Assembly: GCA_964481835.1 (NCBI GenBank) | Contig: CAYZTT010000002.1 | Location: 10,052 to 74,051 of the forward strand | Direction: 5' to 3' | Length of the DNA: 64,000 bases | Source: JABIBT01 sp964481835 | GTDB lineage: Archaea > Nanobdellota > Nanobdellia > SCGC-AAA011-G17 > PNOQ01 | Shown: positions 17,035 to 24,497 of the stretch, piece by piece | How the letters are laid out: each line of letters begins with the position of its first letter | How positions within the stretch are numbered: position 1 is the first letter of the stretch | The notes under the pieces: generated by a model | The model's database searches: none | What the model saw: the letters and a program-made list of their open reading frames with translations, nothing else | What the model was told of the DNA's origin: nothing | Position numbers and translations under genes: made by a program

Positions 17035-17075
17035 AATGAGGGTTTAATTTCTTGAGTTTAAATTTGTTTTGGTAA

Positions 17076-17087
17076 CCTTTATAAATG
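17076..17087 (+). promoter_or_regulatory. TATA box of the 17132 gene
   Basis: The stretch cctttataaatg fits the TATA pattern and lies about 45-55 nt before the start codon, leaving a short leader that carries the ribosome-binding site and the octamer. Confidence 0.5.
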
Positions 17088-17120
17088 ATAGGATCCCATT
17101 AAAATTCCCTTAATTGGAAG

Positions 17121-17128
17121 GTAGTAAC
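17121..17128 (+). promoter_or_regulatory. GTAGTAAC octamer in leader (site 4)
   Basis: The octamer overlaps the end of the Shine-Dalgarno-like ggaaggt and stops three bases before the ATG at 17132. A protein bound here, on DNA or mRNA, would affect expression directly. Confidence 0.35.
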
Positions 17129-17131
17129 AAA

Positions 17132-17440
17132 ATGAAAAGAAAATTGGGAGAATTGATAAGAGAAGATGTAGCTAGTGAGCTAATTATACATTCTGATAGA
17201 TATATTGCCCATGCGGATGCCATAGAAACACTACATTTTTTCGGAGATGACGTGAAATATGCACTTCGTTTTTTAAAAGAATGTTATGACCCTAATGAAG
17301 GAGATTTGGTCCTCCAATTGGCAATTTATGGAAACAATATTAGAAGTGTAGAAGAAGGTATTGCCCATTTGGATAGTGAAGATACCGAATTAGTAGAAAT
17401 GGATGAAGATAGATTGGAACGCATTGCTGAAAGACGTTAG
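17132..17440 (+). CDS. Small hypothetical acidic protein
   Basis: The ATG at 17132 follows ggaaggt and gives 102 residues. A TTG at 17114 would add six residues but lies in the ribosome-binding region. The product is mixed helical and acidic, with many charged residues and no membrane segment or Cys motif. The only notable pattern is ISVEEGIAHLDSEDTELVEMDEDRLERIAER-like charge density at the end. No family recognised. Monocistronic. Confidence 0.7.
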   Translation: MKRKLGELIREDVASELIIHSDRYIAHADAIETLHFFGDDVKYALRFLKECYDPNEGDLVLQLAIYGNNIRSVEEGIAHLDSEDTELVEMDEDRLERIAERR

Positions 17441-17559
17441 AGTATTATCAAAATCTATTTAAACTTCTTTTTTTTATAAAAATTGGCTTAATGCGGAGCC
17501 GAAGGGTGGAGTTTGTCTTTGACAGATGCTATGAAACCTTATTTCGACATTAAGTTGTT

Positions 17560-17633
17560 GGGCCTGTAGTTTAATCTGGATAGAACTTTCGGTTTCGGCC
17601 CGAAGGATCCCGGTTCAAATCCGGGCAGGCCCG
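17560..17633 (+). tRNA. tRNA-Arg (anticodon UCG)
   Basis: A full cloverleaf folds. The acceptor stem GGGCCTG pairs with CAGGCCC, and the D arm is GTTT/GAAC. The anticodon stem TTCGG/CCGAA carries loop TTTCGGC (17593-17599), anticodon TCG at 17595-17597. The T arm is CCCGG-TTCAAAT-CCGGG, with discriminator G. C35 supports Arg identity. CCA is not encoded and there is no intron. An upstream TATA (tttttataaaa, about 17472-17481) is some 80 nt away, so the primary transcript seems to have a leader of roughly 55 nt. Confidence 0.9.
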
Positions 17634-17641
17634 CTTTTTTT
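17634..17641 (+). terminator. Oligo-T terminator of tRNA-Arg
   Basis: A run of seven T residues directly follows the discriminator base of the tRNA, as expected for archaeal termination. Confidence 0.55.
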
Positions 17642-17698
17642 GATTAAAGTTATAGAAAACTATTTAATTCTGTGAATCTTTTTTGGAGGGTGATACAA

Positions 17699-18019
17699 AT
17701 GGATAAAAAAATAATAATTGCAATTTTTGTGTTTGGTTTAGTTGCCACTGCCCCCGCAGTTAACGCAGGTTTTTGGGATTGGATGAAAGGCAATGCTGGT
17801 TCGAGTGATCAAGCCAGTTTAGAACCAGCGGCAACTAGTGATGGTGGAAGTCAAGGTGGTGGCGGAGGAACTGTCCCCCCAGATATAGTGGCCATCCATG
17901 ACCTCCCGGGAAATGCAGTAATCTCAGACTATTTGGTTTTGAAATCTGAGGATGGAAGCTATTGGAAAGTCTCCATAGATAACGAGGGGAATCTAAACAC
18001 AGAAAAACTAGGCATATAA
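17699..18019 (+). CDS. Small secreted protein with Gly-rich linker
   Basis: The ATG at 17699 follows a strong Shine-Dalgarno (ggagggtgat). The protein has 106 residues. A signal peptide (about residues 1-22, ending VNAG) is followed by FWDWMKG, then a Ser/Gly-rich linker with GGGGG (about 45-60), then a compact C-terminal part with a beta-like pattern (YLVLKSEDGSYWKVSIDNEGN). The end could be a small beta-hairpin surface domain. Function unknown. Confidence 0.75.
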   Translation: MDKKIIIAIFVFGLVATAPAVNAGFWDWMKGNAGSSDQASLEPAATSDGGSQGGGGGTVPPDIVAIHDLPGNAVISDYLVLKSEDGSYWKVSIDNEGNLNTEKLGI

Positions 18020-18053
18020 AAAAACTTATTAACCTTTATTTTCTATTTTTATT

Positions 18054-18407
18054 ATGAAAGAAGAGCTAAGAAAGGTAATTGTATCTGGAATTGTTATTAT
18101 ATTGGGTTTAATTTTGTTGAAATTCCTGCCAATGTTTATTTTTGGGAGCGATATCTTGTATGATGCTTCGGCACATCTTTCTGTAGCAATTTTTATTTTG
18201 TATGCCCTATGGTTTTTTATAGATCAAAATAAAAGCTGGAGGATTCCGTTTTTTATATTTGCTTTTATGGTTTTAACTATTATTTCTGTACAACGGATTG
18301 TTAGCGATAACCATAATGATATTGGTTTACTCCTAGGCTTGATTTTGGGAGTTATTAGTATTTTTGTAGCTGAGTGGAGAAAGGTTAAGAATAAATTAAG
18401 GTTCTAG
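18054..18407 (+). CDS. Four-helix membrane protein, possibly PAP2-related
   Basis: This 117-residue protein has four hydrophobic helices. The segment RIVSDNHNDIGLLLG resembles the last catalytic motif of PAP2 phosphatases (H-x-x-x-D-x-x-x-G), but the first two PAP2 motifs are not evident. It may be a shortened relative or simply a membrane protein. TATA-like sequences lie in the 34-nt gap upstream. Confidence 0.6.
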   Translation: MKEELRKVIVSGIVIILGLILLKFLPMFIFGSDILYDASAHLSVAIFILYALWFFIDQNKSWRIPFFIFAFMVLTIISVQRIVSDNHNDIGLLLGLILGVISIFVAEWRKVKNKLRF

Positions 18408-18448
18408 GAATAAAAAGTTTTAAAAGTTAGTTTTTATCAAAGAGTTCT

Positions 18449-19888
18449 ATGAAAAAGCAGAGTCAAGAAGGAATAACTGTTAAGAAATCTGAGAATTTTT
18501 CTGAATGGTACACTCAAGTTATCCAAAAGGCAGATTTAATTGATTATACTAAGGTTTCTGGGGCAATGGTTCTAAAACCTATGGGCTATGCGCTTTGGGA
18601 AAATGCAGTAAGTTATTTTGATAAAAAGATTAAGAAAGATGGGGTAAAGAATGTTTCATTTCCATCTTTGATTCCTGAATCACTATTAAAGAAAGAAAGT
18701 GACCATGTTGAAGGCTTTGCTCCAGAGGTTGCATGGGTTACTCATTCTGGGAATACTAAGTTAAAAGAGAGGCTGGCGATTAGGCCTACTTCTGAAACTA
18801 TAATGTATGATTCTTATAAAAAATGGATTAGATCTTGGAAGGATCTTCCTTTAAGATTAAATCAATGGTGTAATATTGTTAGATGGGAATTTAATAATCC
18901 GGTTCCATTTTTGAGAACTAGGGAGTTTTTATGGCAAGAAGGCCATACGGTTTTTGCTACAAAGAAGGAAGCTGAGAAGGAAACAAATAAGATTTTAGGA
19001 TTTTATGCGGATGTTTTTGAAGACTTGTATGCAGTCCCTGTTTTGAGGGGAATAAAATCTGAGAAAGAGAAATTTGCTGGAGCCGATTATACTTTAAGTG
19101 TTGAAACCTTGTTATCGAATGGTAAGGCAATTCAGGGGGCTACAAGCCATCACTTAGGGCAGAACTTTTCTAGGGTTTTCGATATTAAATTTCTAGATGA
19201 GAATGAGAAGATGCAATATGCGTATCAAAATTCTTGGGGATTCTCTACTAGAAGTGTAGGTATTATGCTTGCAATACATGGGGATGATAATGGTTTAGTA
19301 TTGCCTCCAAATGTTGCTCCCAATAAAGTAGTAGTAGTTCCGATTATTTTCAAGAAAGAAAAAGAGAAAGTAATGAAGAAAGCTAAGGAAGTTGCTAGTA
19401 AGTTGAAAAAATTTAACGTTCATTTCGATGATAGAGAAGATTATAGTGCGGGATGGAAGTTTAATGAGTGGGAATTAAAAGGGATTCCGGTGAGGGTTGA
19501 GATTGGCCCGAAAGATGTTTCTAAAAATCAAGTGGTTTTAGTTAGAAGGGATACCCATGAAAAGAAGATTGTTAAGATTGCTGGTGTGGCCAAGGAAGTA
19601 GATAAATTGCTTGATGAAATTCAAAAAAACCTATTTGAAAGGGCCAAGAAATTTTTAGAAAGCAAACTTGTTTCTGCAGATAGTGTCCAGAAGTTGAAAG
19701 AGTTGGTTGGCAAAGGGAACCTTGTTAAGGTTGAGTGGTGTGGCCATAAATCTTGCGAGGAAAATATTAAAGATAAAACTGGTGCAAAGAGTCTAAATTC
19801 TTCTTTTGATGAGAAGCCAAAATCTGGACAATGCTTTGCTTGTAAAGAGAAAGCTAAGTTTGTAACTTATTTTGGAAAGAGCTATTAA
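18449..19888 (+). CDS. proS: Prolyl-tRNA synthetase, archaeal/eukaryotic type
   Basis: This class II synthetase of 479 residues charges tRNA-Pro. It begins with ENFSEWYTQVIQKADLIDY, typical of the archaeal/eukaryotic form. It has motif 2 RWEFNNPVPFLRTREFLWQEGHT, the anticodon-binding domain, and a C-terminal zinc-binding domain with four Cys (WCGHKSC and QCFACKEK). It lacks the bacterial YbaK-like editing insertion. A TATA (agttttaaaag) lies about 30 nt upstream, fitting a leaderless start. Confidence 0.95.
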   Translation: MKKQSQEGITVKKSENFSEWYTQVIQKADLIDYTKVSGAMVLKPMGYALWENAVSYFDKKIKKDGVKNVSFPSLIPESLLKKESDHVEGFAPEVAWVTHSGNTKLKERLAIRPTSETIMYDSYKKWIRSWKDLPLRLNQWCNIVRWEFNNPVPFLRTREFLWQEGHTVFATKKEAEKETNKILGFYADVFEDLYAVPVLRGIKSEKEKFAGADYTLSVETLLSNGKAIQGATSHHLGQNFSRVFDIKFLDENEKMQYAYQNSWGFSTRSVGIMLAIHGDDNGLVLPPNVAPNKVVVVPIIFKKEKEKVMKKAKEVASKLKKFNVHFDDREDYSAGWKFNEWELKGIPVRVEIGPKDVSKNQVVLVRRDTHEKKIVKIAGVAKEVDKLLDEIQKNLFERAKKFLESKLVSADSVQKLKELVGKGNLVKVEWCGHKSCEENIKDKTGAKSLNSSFDEKPKSGQCFACKEKAKFVTYFGKSY

Positions 19889-20250
19889 TATCCAACCATT
19901 ATTGATGCCCAATCTTTTTTTACTCTAATATTTTTTGATAGATAATCATGGAGTTTTTTTGAAGGCGATGCAGAAATCGAATTTTCTACTTCTTGGAATG
20001 GAACTGAAGGGAATACGATTTCTTTCCCAATTTTCTTAACTATTTTTTTTGGAGGCTCTCTGAATGTGGAATCATGAAAAACTAAAATTGCATTTTTCTT
20101 GTTTAGAACTTCATCTATCCCAATATTGTTTGCTTCATTTATCACTCTTGCTTTATTTTTTTGTTTTTCAGAAAGAAATCTAGGCTTATGCAATCCTTTT
20201 GTGAATCTTAATTTTAAGATCTGAATATATTTATGAAACTCCAGTACCAT
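19885..20250 (-). CDS. Hypothetical basic protein
   Basis: This 121-residue basic protein has no recognised family. Its ATG at 20250 lies 37 nt inside the upstream transglutaminase-type gene, in another phase, so translation is probably coupled. The middle part (NAILVFHDSTFREPPKKIVKKIG) has a Rossmann-like beta-alpha look. It converges on proS with a 4-nt overlap. The overlap makes the exact start uncertain. Confidence 0.6.
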   Translation of the reverse strand: MVLEFHKYIQILKLRFTKGLHKPRFLSEKQKNKARVINEANNIGIDEVLNKKNAILVFHDSTFREPPKKIVKKIGKEIVFPSVPFQEVENSISASPSKKLHDYLSKNIRVKKDWASIMVGY

Positions 20251-22124
20251 GGTAAATTGTTTACTTTAATTGGTTGTGTGTATTCTTCTTCATAAAAGTT
20301 TCCTTCTTCATCTTCGAACTCAATTTTTATAGAGATCTTTTCTGCATTGAAATGTTTTGTATTTGTTGTGATTGTGAATGTTTTTGTTCCGTCAAGTTCA
20401 TCGAGAACTATTGGCTGGAACCTATTCATATTCAGTGTTATATCTTTTACAGGGGTTTGTGATGAAATGGTTAGTGGAATGTCAATTGGTTCATCATAGT
20501 TTAAACTGCTGAGTCCAATTCTTGCTATTTTTACTTCTGGCTTTTCTATGAAATTTAATAATATCACTCTCTTTACATCGATTTCTGAATTTTTTAAATT
20601 TACAACAACTGGATCGCTAGATGGGATTATAGGGAATGTGAAATCTTTTTCTGAACTCTTTGGTAAAGCAAAGTCTTCGCAACTTTCTCCAAGACAGATC
20701 TCTAGATGATCTAGATTATCATTTATTGATCTAACATTACATTCTATGTTTGCTGCACTAAATGAATAATAATAATCCCTATCTGGGATACAACTTAGAA
20801 CTACTTGGCTTGAGAATTGATCTTCTTCGTCCACGGTCATTGAATCCACCATTTCTTCTGCCTCCGATAAAGAGATGTACTCATATCCTGCATCTGGGGA
20901 GAAAGTTATTTCTTCTGAATCTAATGAGTTAAATGTATCTCTTACTTCAATTGTTGTTGTATAAATGTATCCAGAGTCCGCATCTTCTGGAATTTTTACA
21001 ATCCAGAACATATCCTTAGTTTGTTTTGGTCCTAGGGCAACTACCTTCACGTTTTTTTCTGTTAGATCTGGTGCCTTTGTAACTGTTAATTGGTCTGAAA
21101 TGTATCCGCTAAATGGATTTACTACCCTAACTCTTATTGGGACATAACTTCCGGGGGCAACCTCTGTTTCTACTGCATGAAGATTTATGTCAAACACTTG
21201 TTCCATTTCATCACCCATCGAGGTTATTTCTCCTTGGCTAGTTATCTCTCCAGTTTCTAAGCTTAAATCCCCATTTGCCTCCCAGTTGTATGTTATTGAA
21301 GAAGAACCGGCATCTGCCGTTTTTTGAAGTGCAACGTGGGTTGGATCTATCCATCCAAATTGATCGAAAGTGACATCGTATGGAACCCACCCGTATTCTG
21401 GGTAGTAAACTTCTGCCCAACCATGGTTTCCAAAGTCACTGTATAAATTAGTATATGCGATTCCCGAAACAAATCTTGCCGGGATCCCAATAGATCGTGT
21501 CATGGAAATGAATAGAGAAGTTATCTCGTCACAAACCCCTTGTCTATTGTCTAGAACCCAAGAAGATTGTTTTGCTGCTTTTGCAGTTACGGTATTCAGA
21601 TCATATTCAATGTTATTGTACACCCAATCTGCTATTTCGTGTACTGCAAGGTATGCATTATCTTCATTTGCGATTATTTCTGAAGCCTGATTGATTATAT
21701 CTGAGTTTATATCAATTATTTCCGAAGCTTGTACGTACTCTGTGTATTCTTCAGGAATTTCAGAATATGGAAAGTTGATATCTGGTACGTGGAATAATCT
21801 ATTTTGAGTTTTTACAACAGAATCATAACCAAATTGGTAACTTGGTGCTTGCTCTGTCCAAGTAAACCTCAGAGAAGAACTGTCTTTGTCTGCTTCCGCA
21901 GTTGGCGAGGAGGATTCTGAAAATGTGTTTACTGTTTGTATTGGGTCTTCTAGGGGAACTAAATAAACGTTTGCGTTAAGATTGTTTAGTGAGCCTGGCC
22001 CGGAAAGGAAAATCTCTGAATCTAATGAGAAATCGATTGTTAGTTCATTATAGTAATTATAGTTTGTTGCAAGAGTTAATGGCAGGATTAAGAGTATTAT
22101 TGTAAAAGTGAGTAGTTTTTTCAT
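20214..22124 (-). CDS. Secreted transglutaminase-like protein
   Basis: This 636-residue protein has a signal peptide (residues 1-19, ending LATN). It carries a transglutaminase-like core with the catalytic triad in GVCDE (Cys, about residue 198), GNHGWAE (His) and VPYDVTFD (Asp). Long beta-rich regions follow, consistent with immunoglobulin-like domains. Archaeal members may act as proteases or crosslinkers of surface proteins. There is no C-terminal anchor. It starts within the stop of the DHH gene (ATGA), so they form an operon. Confidence 0.85.
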   Translation of the reverse strand: MKKLLTFTIILLILPLTLATNYNYYNELTIDFSLDSEIFLSGPGSLNNLNANVYLVPLEDPIQTVNTFSESSSPTAEADKDSSSLRFTWTEQAPSYQFGYDSVVKTQNRLFHVPDINFPYSEIPEEYTEYVQASEIIDINSDIINQASEIIANEDNAYLAVHEIADWVYNNIEYDLNTVTAKAAKQSSWVLDNRQGVCDEITSLFISMTRSIGIPARFVSGIAYTNLYSDFGNHGWAEVYYPEYGWVPYDVTFDQFGWIDPTHVALQKTADAGSSSITYNWEANGDLSLETGEITSQGEITSMGDEMEQVFDINLHAVETEVAPGSYVPIRVRVVNPFSGYISDQLTVTKAPDLTEKNVKVVALGPKQTKDMFWIVKIPEDADSGYIYTTTIEVRDTFNSLDSEEITFSPDAGYEYISLSEAEEMVDSMTVDEEDQFSSQVVLSCIPDRDYYYSFSAANIECNVRSINDNLDHLEICLGESCEDFALPKSSEKDFTFPIIPSSDPVVVNLKNSEIDVKRVILLNFIEKPEVKIARIGLSSLNYDEPIDIPLTISSQTPVKDITLNMNRFQPIVLDELDGTKTFTITTNTKHFNAEKISIKIEFEDEEGNFYEEEYTQPIKVNNLPWYWSFINIFRS

Positions 22125-23155
22125 TTTATATTCTCCTTAAGCCTTTCTAGAAATTCTTCAAAATCGCGTTTCTTTATTCCTGCACCACATGCATGGTCGT
22201 GTCCCCCTCCGAAACCATCTAATCCTTCCAAGGATTTTTCTAGTGCATCTCTTATGTTGATCTTTGTGGTTCTTAAGCTCATTATTACTTCATCCTCTTT
22301 TACTCTTTTTACCATTATTACTTTTTTTGGATATTTATAAATTAGATAGTTGGAGACTATTGCAGTATAGGCATTGGTTGTTTTTGGTGCCTCCACTATA
22401 TGCAGTTTTTCTTTGGTTGGCTCTTGTTTATCTATTTCTTGCATTATTTTTTCATATTCTTTTGCTTGTTTCTGGATTGATTTCAGAATATATTTTGCTT
22501 GAGGGGTCTTTTCCTCTAATAATTCGTTTGGATCTTCTATCTTTAGTAATAGGTTTGCTGCCCGATTTACTTGTGATGTTGAATTTTTTAGGATTAGTGC
22601 GAAAATTCTGATTAAATTTCCAAGTTTTGAATCGAAAACTATTTCTGGGGGAGAGTTCATATTCTTTGGCAGTATGTTTGGGTATTTCTCTGAGAATTCT
22701 TTTGCGTATTCTGGGACATGCCAGTCGGATATACTCCCTAGTGTTCCAAGAAATAATTCTTTTTCTTCTGCGATTTTATACATTAAATATGTTGTTGGCA
22801 ATCCTTCCCCTTCTTTCTTATCTTTTGGATTGAAATAATGAACTCCTTTTCTTTTTAGTGGAGGGTGGTGGTCAAGCCATAGAATTGGAACATTTACCTT
22901 GTTAATGAATTCTTGGGTTACTATTGGAATATCTAAAATAATTACTAGGTCTGGAGAGTATTCCGTGATTTTGTGATACATCTTCAAATCGAGTGTGGAA
23001 GTGGTCTTTAGTACTGCCCCCTTTCCTTTTTGGATGTATTTTTTCAGGATTAAGTAAGAACATAGTCCATCTGGATCATCATCATAGAATATCAGTGGAT
23101 TTTCGGATTTTTTTAGATAAGCTCTGAACTTCTCTATCTCTTTTTTTGTTATCAT
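22121..23155 (-). CDS. DHH-family phosphoesterase (RecJ/NrnA-like)
   Basis: This 344-residue protein has the DHH domain motifs: FYDDDPDGL (23-31), LDIP, and DHHPP near residue 93. The DHHA1 domain glycine/histidine signature GFGGGHDHACG lies near the end. Such proteins hydrolyse single-stranded nucleic acid or short oligonucleotides using Mn2+. The archaeal version could act in repair, replication or nanoRNA turnover. It is translationally coupled to the downstream transglutaminase-like gene, with no obvious functional link. Confidence 0.9.
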   Translation of the reverse strand: MITKKEIEKFRAYLKKSENPLIFYDDDPDGLCSYLILKKYIQKGKGAVLKTTSTLDLKMYHKITEYSPDLVIILDIPIVTQEFINKVNVPILWLDHHPPLKRKGVHYFNPKDKKEGEGLPTTYLMYKIAEEKELFLGTLGSISDWHVPEYAKEFSEKYPNILPKNMNSPPEIVFDSKLGNLIRIFALILKNSTSQVNRAANLLLKIEDPNELLEEKTPQAKYILKSIQKQAKEYEKIMQEIDKQEPTKEKLHIVEAPKTTNAYTAIVSNYLIYKYPKKVIMVKRVKEDEVIMSLRTTKINIRDALEKSLEGLDGFGGGHDHACGAGIKKRDFEEFLERLKENIK

Positions 23156-23186
23156 AAGAATAGTTTAAAAATAATGTTTATAAAAG

Positions 23187-23750
23187 TTACTTTGAACGAC
23201 CTTTATTTGCCCTTCTACTTGGCCTTATTTTCTCAGCACCTTTTCCTTTCTTTGAAAGTCCTCTAGATTTCTTAGCTGCGCTTGTTAGGCCGTGTGTTAC
23301 TCGTTTTTTGTTGGCTTTTCTTCCTAACATCTTTAGTTTTCTGTCAGATTTGATTTGTGGATGTTCTGGGTCAATCATGATTATCTCAAACCAATAATGT
23401 CTCCCATCTTTTCCTACCTTGTAAGAGTTTAGAACTTCTAAGTTTTTGTAGAATTTTTGTGCCCTTTGTTCTGCTACCCATTGATAGGACATTCCCACAA
23501 TCTTTTTTCTTCTTGCTGCTTTTGATCTTCGCCCTTTCTTTATTTGCTCTCTTTTTCTTCCGCCCCTAATTACTCGTACTCTGACTGTAATGAAACCTTG
23601 CTTTGCTTTGTAACCAATTGATCTTGCTGAAGAAATATTTGTAGGTTTATCTATCCTTAATATCGCAGGATCTTTTCTCCATTCTATTAATCTGTCCCTC
23701 ATTAGAGACTTTTCTGGAGATTTCCATAGGTTTCTTAATAACTTGTACAT
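23187..23750 (-). CDS. rpl15e: Ribosomal protein L15e (eL15)
   Basis: The product is a very basic large-subunit protein of 187 residues. The family start MYKLLRNLWKSP corresponds to the ATG at 23750. An upstream codon at 23768 is open, but it would add six atypical residues. Diagnostic stretches include VRVIRGGRKR, RRSKAARRKK and the DPEHPQIKSD block that contacts 23S rRNA. L15e occurs in archaea and eukaryotes and not in bacteria. A minus-strand TATA (cctttataaac) precedes it. Confidence 0.96.
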   Translation of the reverse strand: MYKLLRNLWKSPEKSLMRDRLIEWRKDPAILRIDKPTNISSARSIGYKAKQGFITVRVRVIRGGRKREQIKKGRRSKAARRKKIVGMSYQWVAEQRAQKFYKNLEVLNSYKVGKDGRHYWFEIIMIDPEHPQIKSDRKLKMLGRKANKKRVTHGLTSAAKKSRGLSKKGKGAEKIRPSRRANKGRSK

Positions 23751-23792
23751 GATAAGAATTTGGGGCAAAGATTTGTTTATAAAGGTTTCTGA

Positions 23793-24209
23793 TTAAGAAT
23801 TCTCCCTCTCCTTCTTTATCTGTGCCAATCTTGTTTGGTATTCCCATAATGGAACTTCTTCTACACTGTGCGAATATCTCTTCAAGTGGAATTCGCTTGA
23901 TTGAGCAGAGCCATATATTACTCTGCCGGATTCTCCCACAAAAAAATAAGTCCCCATCCCCTCTACTGCGGACCCACTTGTCCTTGCAGCTAGGCCTGAT
24001 TTGTCCTTTCCCACATCATAATTAATATCTAAATCGCAAAATTTACTCTTTGGATAAAAAACCTCTCCTAGCTTTTCAAGTATTTCAAATCCCTCGCCTT
24101 CTAGAAACCTCTGTTCGGATTGGGTGATCCCTTCATGATCTCCTTCAACTATATCTACAAGAGTAGGTTTTCTGTTTTCTGGAATCAAAGCATCAGGAAT
24201 CGCTGCCAT
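23793..24209 (-). CDS. Hypothetical protein downstream of AbrB-like gene
   Basis: Start choice: ggagg six bases before the ATG at 24209 gives 138 residues (MAAIPDALIPENR). The TTG and ATG codons a few residues earlier lie within the ribosome-binding site itself. The protein is soluble, with a beta-rich middle (GMGTYFFVGESGRVIYGSA) and no Cys motif. It overlaps the end of the AbrB-like gene by 17 nt and is probably coupled to it, as in antitoxin-toxin layouts, but it shows no known toxin motif. Confidence 0.7.
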   Translation of the reverse strand: MAAIPDALIPENRKPTLVDIVEGDHEGITQSEQRFLEGEGFEILEKLGEVFYPKSKFCDLDINYDVGKDKSGLAARTSGSAVEGMGTYFFVGESGRVIYGSAQSSEFHLKRYSHSVEEVPLWEYQTRLAQIKKERENS

Positions 24210-24348
24210 CTTCATCCTCCTCAATTACATCTATGGTTAATTGGGTTAAAGTGCCAGGTTTAAGCTTAGATTCGAGAACTCTAGGGATAACTATAATTGC
24301 TTGTTTCCCGTGTTTTGCCACCTTTTTTGTTATAACAAATCGTGCCAT
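24193..24348 (-). CDS. Small AbrB/SpoVT-like protein
   Basis: This 51-residue frame starts MARFVITKKVAKHGKQ and continues AIIVIPRVLESKLKPGTL. It matches the swapped-hairpin layout K-V-x-K-x-G-x ... I-x-I-P-x-x-L ... K-P-G-x-x-x-x-x-x-I of the SpoVT/AbrB DNA-binding fold, then an acidic tail. Members are transition regulators or antitoxins and often repress their own promoter. A TATA (24396-24412) and the palindrome at 24369-24383 lie just upstream. It is coupled to the downstream hypothetical gene. Confidence 0.6.
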   Translation of the reverse strand: MARFVITKKVAKHGKQAIIVIPRVLESKLKPGTLTQLTIDVIEEDEDGSDS

Positions 24349-24368
24349 TTTATGTATAAGATATGTAT

Positions 24369-24383
24369 TTACTATGTAGTAAC
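24369..24383 (-). promoter_or_regulatory. Palindrome TTACTA-TG-TAGTAA with GTAGTAAC (site 5)
   Basis: A perfect 6+2+6 palindrome (24369-24382) contains the GTAGTAAC octamer (24376-24383). It lies between the TATA box and the start of the AbrB-like gene, about 20 nt before the ATG. The position and symmetry suit an autoregulatory operator for a dimeric DNA-binding protein. Confidence 0.5.
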
Positions 24384-24395
24384 ACTAAAATTAAC

Positions 24396-24412
24396 CATAT
24401 ATAAGGCTTTCT
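24396..24412 (-). promoter_or_regulatory. BRE/TATA promoter of the AbrB-like gene
   Basis: On the minus strand it reads agaaagccttatatatg, again the local BRE/TATA pattern, preceded by a further GTAGTAAC copy (plus-strand 24431-24438). Another TATA (gtatttaaatg, about 24469-24479) on the plus strand serves the divergent nre gene. Confidence 0.55.
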
Positions 24413-24430
24413 ATCTGTTATTTTCAATAA

Positions 24431-24438
24431 GTAGTAAC
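24431..24438. promoter_or_regulatory. GTAGTAAC octamer between divergent genes (site 6)
   Basis: A second octamer lies 48 nt beyond site 5, upstream of the AbrB-like promoter and about 60 nt before the nre start, so it could affect either gene. Confidence 0.35.
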
Positions 24439-24497
24439 AAAATCAGCTTGTCAGGCACACAAAATAAGTATTTAAATGCCTTAAAACAACCAAATTT

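Noticed and set aside
17490..17559. C/D box sRNA upstream of tRNA-Arg
   Set aside because: No convincing C box (RTGATGA) and D box (CTGA) pair was found in the segment, so it is kept only as an unexplained leader.
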